NCBI GenBank assembly: GCA_017448245.1
Contig: JAFSLV010000023.1
Span: 1 to 37,118 of the forward strand
DNA length: 37,118 nucleotides
Source: Lachnospiraceae bacterium
Lineage (GTDB): Bacteria > Bacillota > Clostridia > Lachnospirales > Lachnospiraceae
Reading direction: 5' to 3'
The notes under the pieces were generated by a model, which worked only from the letters and a program-made list of their open reading frames with translations, was not told where the DNA came from and made no database searches. Positions 25,179-32,962 of the stretch are shown in pieces. Made by a program: the position numbers and the translations under genes. Every line of letters begins with the position of its first letter. The stretch's first letter is position 1.

Positions 25179-26525
25179 TCAGATCGGAATCAGGGAAATC
25201 AGGTTGCGCAGCTGGATATTGAGGCAGTTGGACGACATGATCAGCGCGCACAGCGTCGACAGATCGACCCACATGTATTCCGCGGGAAGCGCTTCGCGCG
25301 GCAGCGCGTCGTACGGGATGCGGACGATGACGTTGCGGTTTTGCTCGTGATAGAAGCGCCCGCCCTCCTCGGAGAGGATGATGTCGACGATGACGTCCTT
25401 ATCCGGCATCTTTTTTAACAGTCCGGAGACATAACGCTCGACCGGATTGTCCCTGTCCGCCACATGCGTCGATTCCCACTGGATCGCGGGTCCCATCTCG
25501 AGCGAGTCAAAGGAGCCGATCTCCGGCGTTGCTTTGATGAGATATTCGGTGATGCCTTCTTTTTCCCTCGCGGGCAGCACGAAGAGTCCCGTGCCCGTCG
25601 CCTTTAAGAGCGGCTGCGTCCAGTGTCCGACCTCGCGTCCCGCGATCTCGATGTCGAAAAAGCGGATCTCGAAGGGGGCTTCTTTTTTGGAGACGATCCC
25701 GTACTCGTCCGCGCGCCAGTCGATCAGCTGGTTGAGCGGGGAAAAGACGGATTTGGTATCGTGCAGCATTTTGTAATTGTTGAGCGTCAGAAAAACGTCC
25801 GCGAGATAATGCCGGTCCGTGATCGGATGCTCCTTTTGCATGATGAGATAGGGCAGGCCCGAGAGCACGGTGCGGGAGGACATGTTGACGAGATTTTTGA
25901 GCTTTAACATCTCCTTTAACTGACCGAGCGTCATCCATTTGAAATTGGGCAACACCTCGATGTCCTCGTCGATCAGGAGGATGATGTTGCGGTTTCTCTT
26001 TTTGTAGAAGCGTGAGGCCTGCTCGGTCTGGATCTGGTCGTAGATGATCCGGTAGCGGTGCGCGTTTTCGAAATAGTCAAAATAGGGCGGAAGCACCCCT
26101 CCGTGCGCGCGGGTAAAATTGCTCTTGGTCGCCTGCAGGGTCGGGGAGAGCTGCACGTAATTGACGTTGCCGGGCTCGATCTTGGCCTGCATGAGAAAGT
26201 GGAGCCGCCCGTCGATGACCTTGCCGATGATGCCGAGGAATCCGATCTCCTGCTGCGCGATGACGGGCTGTTCGTGGAGGAAATTGTCGTCCACAAAAAA
26301 GCGCGCGCCGCGCACGGCAAAAAACGAGCGTTTGCGGTTTAAGACCACGCCGTCGACGTCGTCATAGAACCAGAACGTATCCTCCGCAAGGGAGATCTCG
26401 CGGATGTGGACAGTGGTGGTCTTATTGATCTCGTCGATCCAGTCCGTGATCTCTTCCATCGAATGTACGCCGCCCGAACGGTCGCGGATGGAGGATAATA
26501 ACAACTCGGGAAGATGGTCTGTCAT
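25179..26525 (-). CDS. NDP-hexose 2,3-dehydratase (EvaA/TylX3 family)
   Basis: The 448-residue protein is built of two related halves: QTEQASRFYKKRNRN in the first and SEEGGRFYHEQNRN in the second. The motifs LQATKSNFTRAHGG and KLKNLVNMSSRTVLSG are characteristic of NDP-4-keto-6-deoxyhexose 2,3-dehydratases. These remove the C2 hydroxyl to give a 3,4-diketo sugar, which a 3-ketoreductase (the next gene) then reduces. The family is best known from antibiotic 2,6-dideoxysugars and is less common in polysaccharide loci. The usual substrate maker, RmlB, is not in the window. The ATG at 26525 has no Shine-Dalgarno sequence but sits 7 bases after an extended -10 element; an internal ATG at residue 23 is the alternative start. 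Confidence 0.9.
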   Translation of the reverse strand: MTDHLPELLLSSIRDRSGGVHSMEEITDWIDEINKTTTVHIREISLAEDTFWFYDDVDGVVLNRKRSFFAVRGARFFVDDNFLHEQPVIAQQEIGFLGIIGKVIDGRLHFLMQAKIEPGNVNYVQLSPTLQATKSNFTRAHGGVLPPYFDYFENAHRYRIIYDQIQTEQASRFYKKRNRNIILLIDEDIEVLPNFKWMTLGQLKEMLKLKNLVNMSSRTVLSGLPYLIMQKEHPITDRHYLADVFLTLNNYKMLHDTKSVFSPLNQLIDWRADEYGIVSKKEAPFEIRFFDIEIAGREVGHWTQPLLKATGTGLFVLPAREKEGITEYLIKATPEIGSFDSLEMGPAIQWESTHVADRDNPVERYVSGLLKKMPDKDVIVDIILSEEGGRFYHEQNRNVIVRIPYDALPREALPAEYMWVDLSTLCALIMSSNCLNIQLRNLISLIPI

Positions 26526-26532
26526 ACTGATA

Positions 26533-26541
26533 AGTTTACCA
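26533..26541 (-). promoter_or_regulatory. Extended -10 promoter for the 2,3-dehydratase gene
   Basis: On the minus strand TGG precedes TAAACT, and 7 bases later comes the ATG. This fits a TGN-extended -10 element with transcription beginning at or next to the start codon. No good -35 hexamer is seen at the usual distance. Confidence 0.4.
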
Positions 26542-26556
26542 CAGGTCGGGCATTTG

Positions 26557-26565
26557 TGATATACT
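26557..26565 (+). promoter_or_regulatory. Extended -10 promoter for the PglE-like gene
   Basis: TGA directly precedes TATACT (26560-26565). The ATG of the aminotransferase follows after 7 bases, and no ribosome-binding sequence lies between. TTTACC at 26535-26540 could be a weak -35, but the spacing of 19 is long. The layout suggests a leaderless or nearly leaderless transcript. Confidence 0.45.
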
Positions 26566-26572
26566 GTTTATT

Positions 26573-27847
26573 ATGAAAAATGAGAGGATTTATCTGTCTT
26601 CCCCGACCATGCACGGGGAGGAAATGACCTATATCCGTCAGGCCTACGAGACCAACTGGATGTCGACGGTGGGGGAAAACTTAGACGCCGTCGAGGAGCT
26701 GTGTGCCGAGGCGTGCGGGACACGGTATGCGGTCGCGCTCGCCAACGGGACGGCGGCGCTGCATCTGGCGATCCGTCTTGCGGGAGAAGAGCTCTATGGC
26801 AGGAAGGAAGCGTACGCGGGGACGCTTTCGGGGCAGAGGGTCTTTTGCTCCGACATGACATTTGACGCGACCTGCAATCCGATCGCCTACGAGGGCGGGG
26901 AAGCCGTCTTTATCGATACGGAATCCGATACCTGGAACATGGACCCCGAAGCGCTCGAAAAGGCCTTTGCGGCCTTTCCCGACGTGCGGATGGTCGTTCT
27001 TGCCCATCTCTACGGGACGCCCGCAAAGATCGACGCCATCCTCGATGTCTGTAAACGCCACGATGCCGTTCTGATCGAGGACGCGGCGGAGTCGCTCGGC
27101 GCTTCCTTTGACGGAAAGAAGACGGGCGGCTTTGGCAGACATAATATCATCTCCTTTAACGGCAACAAGATCATCACGGGCTCCGCGGGCGGCGCTTACG
27201 TCACGGACGATGCGGAAGCGGCGAAAAGGATCCGCAAATGGTCGACGCAGGCAAGGGATGACGCGCCCTGGTACCAGCATACGGAGCTCGGTTACAACTA
27301 CCGGATGAGCAATGTCATCGCCGCTGTCATCCGCGGACAGTTTGCGTATCTTACGGAACATATCGAACAGAAAAAAGCGATCTATCTGCGATACAGGGAA
27401 GCCTTTGCCGATCTGCCGCTTTCGATGAATCCCTTTGACGCACAGAGGGCGAAGCCCAACTACTGGCTCTCCTGCATCCTGATCGACCGCGCAGGCATGT
27501 GTGAGCAGACGCGGACGGATCATCAGGCGACCTTTGTCCCCGCGAAGGGCAAAAGCTGCCCCACGCAGATCATGGAGGCGCTTGCCGGAGAAAATATCGA
27601 ATCGCGCCCGATCTGGAAGCCGATGCACCTGCAGCCGGTCTACGCGGGACATCCCTTTGTGACGAGGGAGGGGGTGTTTGCGGCGGACGCGGCGACTGTC
27701 ACGGCCGACACGGTGGCGGACGGCGCCATGCAGCGTCCCGTCGATGCGGATATCTTTGAGCGCGGTCTTTGTCTTCCGAGTGACAACAAGATGACACCGG
27801 AACAGCAGGACAGGGTGATCGATATCATCCGCGGGTGTTTTGACTGA
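26573..27847 (+). CDS. pglE-like: PglE-like DegT/DnrJ/EryC1 aminotransferase
   Basis: The 424-residue PLP enzyme has SFNGNKIITG with the PLP lysine K199, the ALANGTAALHLAIRLAG cofactor loop, EDAAESLGAS, and WSTQARDD followed by GYNYRMSNV. These match PglE, which adds an amino group at C4 of UDP-4-keto-6-deoxy-GlcNAc, the product of PglF. The substrate could come from the PglF-like gene upstream. An alternative is use on the 2-deoxysugar made by the divergent genes. It is the first gene of a plus-strand operon, and the stop overlaps the ATG of the PglC-like gene by one base (TGATG). The start lacks a Shine-Dalgarno sequence. An insert rich in Ala, Thr and Val near residues 370-385 is not seen in the Campylobacter enzyme. 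Confidence 0.9.
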   Translation: MKNERIYLSSPTMHGEEMTYIRQAYETNWMSTVGENLDAVEELCAEACGTRYAVALANGTAALHLAIRLAGEELYGRKEAYAGTLSGQRVFCSDMTFDATCNPIAYEGGEAVFIDTESDTWNMDPEALEKAFAAFPDVRMVVLAHLYGTPAKIDAILDVCKRHDAVLIEDAAESLGASFDGKKTGGFGRHNIISFNGNKIITGSAGGAYVTDDAEAAKRIRKWSTQARDDAPWYQHTELGYNYRMSNVIAAVIRGQFAYLTEHIEQKKAIYLRYREAFADLPLSMNPFDAQRAKPNYWLSCILIDRAGMCEQTRTDHQATFVPAKGKSCPTQIMEALAGENIESRPIWKPMHLQPVYAGHPFVTREGVFAADAATVTADTVADGAMQRPVDADIFERGLCLPSDNKMTPEQQDRVIDIIRGCFD

Positions 27848-28506
27848 TGGGAAAGCCAGGACGCGTGCACCGGAAAGGCTTTTATGAATTTTGCTTCAAG
27901 CGCCCGCTGGATCTGGTCTGTACGACTATTGCGCTGGTGCTGCTTTCCCCCGTGATGGGCGTGACGGCGCTGCTGGTGCGGCTGAAGCTCGGAAGCCCCG
28001 TGATCTTTGCGCAGGACAGGCCCGGCCTGATCGATCCGAAAACGGGGAAGGAGAGGATCTTTAAGCTGTACAAATTCCGCTCGATGAATGACAAAAAGGA
28101 CGCGGAAGGAAATCTGTTGCCGGATGAAGAACGCCTTACGTCCTTTGGAAGAAAGCTGCGCGCGACGAGCCTCGACGAGCTGCCGGAGCTCGTCAATATC
28201 ATCCGGGGCGATATGTCGCTCGTGGGTCCGCGCCCCCTGCTCGTGCGCTATCTTCCGCGCTACAGCGCACGACAGCGCAGGCGCCATGAGGTGCGCCCGG
28301 GCTTTACCGGCCTCGCACAGGTCAACGGGCGAAACGCGATCTCCTGGGAGCGGAAATTTGATTATGACGTGCGCTATGTCGATCATGTCACCTTTGCGGG
28401 GGATGTCAGGATCCTCCTCGAAACGGTTCGGACGGTACTTTCGCGCGACGGGATCAGCTCCGCGACGAGCGCGACGATGGAAGAGTTTATGGGGAACGGG
28501 GAATGA
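27847..28506 (+). CDS. pglC-like: PglC-like small phosphoglycosyl transferase
   Basis: The 219-residue monotopic PGT has a re-entrant hydrophobic segment (about 22-45), GSPVIFAQDRPG, and the catalytic dyad D110-E111 in SLDELPELVN. It continues with GDMSLVGPRPLLVRYLP and the LAQVNGRNAISWERKFDYDV segment typical of PglC. It transfers a diamino-trideoxyhexose 1-phosphate to undecaprenyl phosphate in the bacillosamine pathway. The gene order pglE-pglC-(ATP-grasp) suggests it acts on the aminated, acylated product. It is much smaller than the PGT at 2008 and lacks that enzyme's N-terminal helices. It is coupled to both neighbours by overlaps. Confidence 0.92.
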   Translation: MGKPGRVHRKGFYEFCFKRPLDLVCTTIALVLLSPVMGVTALLVRLKLGSPVIFAQDRPGLIDPKTGKERIFKLYKFRSMNDKKDAEGNLLPDEERLTSFGRKLRATSLDELPELVNIIRGDMSLVGPRPLLVRYLPRYSARQRRRHEVRPGFTGLAQVNGRNAISWERKFDYDVRYVDHVTFAGDVRILLETVRTVLSRDGISSATSATMEEFMGNGE

Positions 28507-30161
28507 AAAAGACGACGATCCTTTTTACCGGCGCGGGACGCCGGATCGAACTCATCACGGCCTTCCGGGAGGCGTCTCTTACGGAAGGCATCCCGCTTTC
28601 GATCATCGGCGCCGACATGGCAAGGGAAGCGCCGGTGCTTTCTTTTTGCGACAGGGTGCGGCAGGTCGTTCCGATCAGCGATCCATCTTATATCGAAGAG
28701 CTCCTTGCGATCTGCGGGGAGGAAGCGGTCGATCTGCTGATTCCGACGATCGATACGGACCTGCTCCTTCTTTCACAAAACAGGGAGCGGTTTCTCGCAC
28801 AGGGCACGAGGGTACTGATCAGTGAGGAAGAAAAGATCAGGCTCTGCCGTGACAAGAATCTTACGGGAGATTTTTTTGCAGGCTGCGGCTTAAAAGCACC
28901 CGCGACCGTGCATGACATCGCGGCGTATGCGGGTCCCTTTCCCGCCTTTATCAAACCAAAGGACGGATCGAGCTCGATCGGCGCACACCGCGCGGAGACA
29001 GAAGAAGCACTTGCGCATTACGCAAGGGAACTCGATGATTATGTCATACAGCCCCTGATCGAAGGGGAGGAGTATACGATCGATATCTGCTGCGATTTTG
29101 AGGGCCATACGATCTCGATCGTGCCGCGCATCAGACAAAGAGTCCGCGCGGGAGAGGTGCTGCAGACAAAGATCGTCATGGACGACGCACTGATCCGCGC
29201 TTCCGAAGCGGTCATCCGCGCGTTTCGTCCCTGCGGTCCTATCACCGTGCAGGCGATCCGTCATAAGGAAACGGGTGAGGATTATTTCATCGAGATCAAT
29301 CCCCGCTTTGGCGGTGGCAGCCCCCTTTCGATGGCGGCAGGCGCCGACAGCGCACGGGCGATCCTCAGACTCCTTGCGGGTAAGGAACCCGAACGCTATC
29401 CCTTTATCGAGGACGGTGCGGTCTATAACCGCTTTGACCGCTCGGTGAAGGTCACGGCGGGCGTAAAAAGACCGAAGGTCGAAGGCGTTATCTTTGATCT
29501 CGACGATACGCTCTACAGGGAAAAGGATTTTGTCAGGAGCGGTTACGCGGCGGTCGCGTCCTACCTCGGGGAAGAAGCGTATGCGGAGGTGATGTGGCGC
29601 TATTTTGAAGCAGGCCTTCCCGCGATCGACCGTCTCCTTTCCGAGATCGGGAAGGACCATGAAAAGGAAGCCTGCCTGCGCGTCTACCGCACGCATGAAA
29701 AGGGATACCGGATGTATCCGGGCGCGGAGGAGATGCTTTTGACACTGCGCGATCTCGGGATCCGCACCGGCATCATCACGGACGGCAGGGAAGAAACACA
29801 ACAGGCCAAGATCCGTGCCTTTGATCTGAGGGACAGGGTCGACGACGTGATCATCACGGACGCGCTCGGAGGAGAACAGTTCCGCAAGCCCTGCGACATC
29901 GCCTATCGCATCCTGCAAAGAAAATGGCGGATTCCTTTTTCGCGGATGATGTATGTGGGAGACAACGCGGACAAGGATTTCGGCGCGGTCTTTACGCTTT
30001 CGATGCAGGGGATCTTTTTGCGCAACAAGGACGGCGTGCATGACAGGGACAGCTTTGATGACTGGACGCAGTCCCATGCGGGAGGCCGCGTGATACGGAT
30101 CGATCACACGGAGGGCGCCTTTGGCGCCGTGCTGCGGCACATACTCGGGGAGGATATGTGA
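28503..30161 (+). CDS. ATP-grasp ligase fused to HAD-superfamily hydrolase
   Basis: The 552-residue protein has an ATP-grasp part (about 1-315) of the carbamoyl-phosphate-synthase-like type, with FIKPKDGSSSIG (149-160) and YFIEINPRFGGGSPL (261-275), which bind ATP and metal. The HAD part (about 327-552) has all four motifs: DLDDT (332-336), ITDG (425-428), K462 and GDNADKDF (486-493). ATP-grasp enzymes join a carboxylate to an amine through an acyl phosphate. The place right after pglC is the same as the fused ATP-grasp domain of Neisseria PglB2, which is tied to a glyceramido sugar. The HAD part could supply the free acid by removing a phosphate; that is inference. No frameshift sign at the domain junction. 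It starts in an ATGA overlap. Confidence 0.88.
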   Translation: MKKTTILFTGAGRRIELITAFREASLTEGIPLSIIGADMAREAPVLSFCDRVRQVVPISDPSYIEELLAICGEEAVDLLIPTIDTDLLLLSQNRERFLAQGTRVLISEEEKIRLCRDKNLTGDFFAGCGLKAPATVHDIAAYAGPFPAFIKPKDGSSSIGAHRAETEEALAHYARELDDYVIQPLIEGEEYTIDICCDFEGHTISIVPRIRQRVRAGEVLQTKIVMDDALIRASEAVIRAFRPCGPITVQAIRHKETGEDYFIEINPRFGGGSPLSMAAGADSARAILRLLAGKEPERYPFIEDGAVYNRFDRSVKVTAGVKRPKVEGVIFDLDDTLYREKDFVRSGYAAVASYLGEEAYAEVMWRYFEAGLPAIDRLLSEIGKDHEKEACLRVYRTHEKGYRMYPGAEEMLLTLRDLGIRTGIITDGREETQQAKIRAFDLRDRVDDVIITDALGGEQFRKPCDIAYRILQRKWRIPFSRMMYVGDNADKDFGAVFTLSMQGIFLRNKDGVHDRDSFDDWTQSHAGGRVIRIDHTEGAFGAVLRHILGEDM

Positions 30162-31273
30162 TGCGGGTGCTGATGCTGTGCAAAAACGCGGAGATCGGCG
30201 GCCTTACGATGTGCACCGGCAATCTCGCAAGGAGCCTTGAGTCCTATTGCGGCATCCGGACGGTCATCGCGATCTGCGAGGGAGAGAGCGTACACAGCAC
30301 GCTTGCGGATCTCGAGACGCATATCGTGCCCTTTGATACAAAGAATCCGTTGCGGATCATCCGCAATTACAGAACCGTCGCAAGGCTGGTGCGCGAAAAG
30401 GAGATCGACGTCCTCCACGCGCAAAACAGGATTCCCGCATTGTACGCGGCTCTCTATCATTTTTTTCACCGCAGGGTCCCGTATCTCTGGGCCAATCACC
30501 AGACGCCGATCCCCGCGGGATTTTTTCACCGGCGGATGACGCGCTACGGATATAAGGCCGTCGCCGAGGGAGAAAACGGGAAAAAGCTCCTGATCAGGGA
30601 TCTGAAGATCCCCGCAAGGGATGTGGAGGTGATTAACCTGGGCGTCGAGCTCGGCGCCATCCGAAAAACAAGCGATGAAGAGCAGCGGGCGCTGAAAGCC
30701 CGATACGGCATCGGAGAGGACGAAAAGGTGCTTCTGCTCTATGGCAGGCTCGACCGCTCGAAGGGACATCTGCATCTTCTCAGCGCGCTGGAGGGACTGA
30801 CGGAGTATCCGTTCAGGGTCGTCTTCCCGGGCGAGGACGATGTCTATAAGAAAGAGATCATCGAGGACGCAAAAAAACGCAACATGGAAGACCGCCTGAT
30901 CTTCCCGGGCTTTATCCGGGGCAATTCCTGGCTTTCGATCAGCGATCTGATGGTGCTGCCCTCGCGCCAGGAGGGCTTTGGCATCGCCAACATCGAAGCC
31001 TTTGCGCTGCATGTGCCGGTCATCCGCTCAAAGACCGGAGGCTATGCGGAGATGCGGGATCTGTGCTTTGGCATGGAGTACGGCGATGTGACGTGTCTGA
31101 AGGAGCTGCTTGCACGCTTTTTTGCGGGGGATCCCGCCTTTAAAGAAAAGGCGGATCTCGCGGAGAAGGAGGTATCGCGCTTTTCAACGGAAAAGGAAGC
31201 AAGTGCCTATGCGGACCTCTATATGAGAGCCGTGCGCGACAGCGCGGGAAAGTATGTGGGGGTAAGCGCATGA
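30161..31273 (+). CDS. GT4 family glycosyltransferase
   Basis: The 370-residue GT-B enzyme begins VLMLCKNAEIGGLT, with the glycine-rich loop of the N-terminal domain. The C-terminal domain has LLYGRLDRSKGH and PSRQEGFGIANIEAFALH, the GT4 donor-binding motif with the paired glutamates. The ATG at 30161 is preferred over the GTG at 30158: both overlap the previous stop, but the GGGGAGG site is 7 bases before the ATG and only 4 before the GTG. It probably adds an early sugar in the glycan begun by the PglC-like enzyme. Specificity is unknown. Confidence 0.88.
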   Translation: MRVLMLCKNAEIGGLTMCTGNLARSLESYCGIRTVIAICEGESVHSTLADLETHIVPFDTKNPLRIIRNYRTVARLVREKEIDVLHAQNRIPALYAALYHFFHRRVPYLWANHQTPIPAGFFHRRMTRYGYKAVAEGENGKKLLIRDLKIPARDVEVINLGVELGAIRKTSDEEQRALKARYGIGEDEKVLLLYGRLDRSKGHLHLLSALEGLTEYPFRVVFPGEDDVYKKEIIEDAKKRNMEDRLIFPGFIRGNSWLSISDLMVLPSRQEGFGIANIEAFALHVPVIRSKTGGYAEMRDLCFGMEYGDVTCLKELLARFFAGDPAFKEKADLAEKEVSRFSTEKEASAYADLYMRAVRDSAGKYVGVSA

Positions 31274-32379
31274 AGGTGCTCATCCTTGCCAATAACGATA
31301 CGGGCCTTTATCTCTTCCGGAAGGAGCTCCTAGCGAGACTTACGGGTGAGGGACATACGGTCTATGTGTCGGTGCCTTCCGGTACGATGATCCAGCGCCT
31401 GAAGGGTCTCGGTTGTAAGGTCACGACCTGTGATCTGCTCGAGCGCCGCGGAAAGAACCCGGTAAAGGATCTGTCACTCCTGCATTATTATGACCGGCTT
31501 CTTTTGCATGTGCGGCCGGACTGCGTCCTGAGCTATACGGTCAAGCCCAATGCCTACGGCGGGATGGCCTGCGCAAGGAGAAGGGTGCCCTTCATCGCCA
31601 ATGTCACGGGACTCGGCGACGCGATCATGCGGGGCGGGATGCTCGCAAAGGTCACGCTCCTCCTCTACCGGCAGGGGTTGAAGAAGGCAGACTGCGTCTT
31701 CTTTCAGAATGAAGAGAACCTCTCCTTTTTCAGGGAGCGCGGAATCACAAGAGGCAAGACCAGGCTCCTTCCCGGGAGCGGCGTCAATACGCGGGAGTAT
31801 CCCCTGATGCCTTATCCCGCGGACGAAGGAGAGATCCGTTTTCTCTATGCGGGCAGGATCATGAAGGACAAGGGGATCGAAGAGCTGCTCACCGCGATGC
31901 GCAGACTCCGTAAGGAAACGCGCATCCTTCTCGACATCGCGGGCGCATGCGACGAGGACTATGAAGAGGCGCTGCGCACAGCGGAAAAAGAGGGACTGCT
32001 TTTCTGGCACGGCATGGTCGAAGACGTCCGTCCCCTCTACGCGCGGGCACACTGCGTGGTGCTTCCGAGTTACCACGAGGGGATGAGCAACGTGCTGCAG
32101 GAAGCGGCGTCCTGCGGCAGGGTCACCATCGCGAGCGATGTGAGCGGCTGCAGGGAGATCATCGACGACGGCAATACGGGATTTTTGTGCAAGCCGCACG
32201 ACGCGGAGAGCCTCTACCGGGCGATGGTGCGTTTTTTACAGATACATCCTTCCGTGCGGGAAGAGATGGGAAAGGCCGCAAGGAAGCGGATGGAAGAGAG
32301 ATTTGAACGTGGGCGGGTCATCGATGCCTATCTCGAAGAGACGGGAGAGATCTTTGACCGCGCGCGTAAGGAACGATAA
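31270..32379 (+). CDS. pglA-like: GT4 glycosyltransferase, PglA-like
   Basis: The 369-residue GT-B protein has VLSYTVKPNAYGGMACARR and PFIANVTGLGDA in the N-terminal domain and LYAGRIMKDKGIEELL, then PSYHEGMSNVLQEAASCG in the C-terminal domain. This pattern is that of PglA and related capsule GT4 enzymes, which add an N-acetylhexosamine to undecaprenyl-linked bacillosamine. Presence in the same operon as the PglE and PglC homologues supports that reading. It starts in an ATGA overlap and ends one base before the NusG-like gene. The donor is most likely a UDP-HexNAc, but this is not proven. Confidence 0.85.
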   Translation: MKVLILANNDTGLYLFRKELLARLTGEGHTVYVSVPSGTMIQRLKGLGCKVTTCDLLERRGKNPVKDLSLLHYYDRLLLHVRPDCVLSYTVKPNAYGGMACARRRVPFIANVTGLGDAIMRGGMLAKVTLLLYRQGLKKADCVFFQNEENLSFFRERGITRGKTRLLPGSGVNTREYPLMPYPADEGEIRFLYAGRIMKDKGIEELLTAMRRLRKETRILLDIAGACDEDYEEALRTAEKEGLLFWHGMVEDVRPLYARAHCVVLPSYHEGMSNVLQEAASCGRVTIASDVSGCREIIDDGNTGFLCKPHDAESLYRAMVRFLQIHPSVREEMGKAARKRMEERFERGRVIDAYLEETGEIFDRARKER

Positions 32380-32380
32380 A

Positions 32381-32887
32381 ATGTGGTATGTGATCCAGGT
32401 CAGAACCGGCAAGGAAGAGGACGTGCGAAAGGCGCTGCAAAACGTCGTGATGGAGGAGGGCGAAGAGGTCTTTATCCCGACATATATCAGGGAGCGCAGA
32501 TACCGGGGAGAGAGCCGCTTTGTCGAAGCGCATCTTTTTCCGGGCTATGTTTTTTTCGATTCGGAGGATCCGATGGGACTGCGCAAGAGACTCTGGCGCA
32601 CGCCGCTCCTCACCAAGCTCTTGAAGGCGGATAACGATTATCTGCCGCTCTATGAAGAGGAAGAAAAGATGCTCAAGCGCCTGGGAGGTCCCGTGCACCG
32701 GGTCGAGCCCTCGAAGGGATTTATCGAGGGAGAGGAGGTGCGCGTCTTTGTGGGGCCGCTGTCCGGAATGGAAGCGCAGATTACGCATATCGACCGGCAC
32801 AAAAGGGTTGCGACCGTGAGCGTGATGCTCTGCGGGAGAGAGACGGAGATGAAGGTCGGACTGGAAATCGTGGATAAGAGAAAGTAG
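32381..32887 (+). CDS. loaP-like: LoaP/NusG-paralogue transcription antiterminator
   Basis: The 168-residue protein has an N-terminal NGN domain (MWYVIQVRTGKEEDV at the start, AHLFPGYVFF near 50) and a C-terminal KOW domain (FIEGEEVRVFVGPLSG, then ITHIDRHKRVATVSV). It resembles LoaP, the Firmicute NusG paralogue that binds RNA polymerase and suppresses termination in long polysaccharide or antibiotic operons. The ATG at 32381, one base after the preceding stop, begins directly at the NGN strand; the in-frame ATG at 32303 would add 26 residues outside the domain. It sits two thirds of the way through the locus rather than at its head, before the longest gap of this operon. Confidence 0.88.
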   Translation: MWYVIQVRTGKEEDVRKALQNVVMEEGEEVFIPTYIRERRYRGESRFVEAHLFPGYVFFDSEDPMGLRKRLWRTPLLTKLLKADNDYLPLYEEEEKMLKRLGGPVHRVEPSKGFIEGEEVRVFVGPLSGMEAQITHIDRHKRVATVSVMLCGRETEMKVGLEIVDKRK

Positions 32888-32903
32888 GGAAAAACGGAAA
32901 GAA

Positions 32904-32919
32904 CCGGCAGGAAAGCCGG
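32904..32919 (+). promoter_or_regulatory. Leader hairpin between the LoaP-like gene and the dehydrogenase gene
   Basis: CCGGC, an AGGAAA loop and GCCGG form a perfect 5-bp stem in the 75-base gap. LoaP is known to act with an RNA hairpin in the leader of its target operon, so this could be such a site. The assignment rests only on position and pairing; no T-run follows, so it is not a terminator. Confidence 0.35.
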
Positions 32920-32962
32920 AGCGGAAGAAGGAAAATGAAGGAAAACGAGAAGGGAGCAGGTA

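Noticed and set aside
28890-30140. Minus-strand frame of 416 codons opposite the ATP-grasp/HAD gene
   Set aside because: The plus-strand frame shows complete ATP-grasp and HAD motifs; the antisense product has none.
32303-32380. Upstream ATG for the LoaP-like gene
   Set aside because: The added 26 residues lie inside the preceding GT4 gene and before the conserved MWYV start of the NGN domain.
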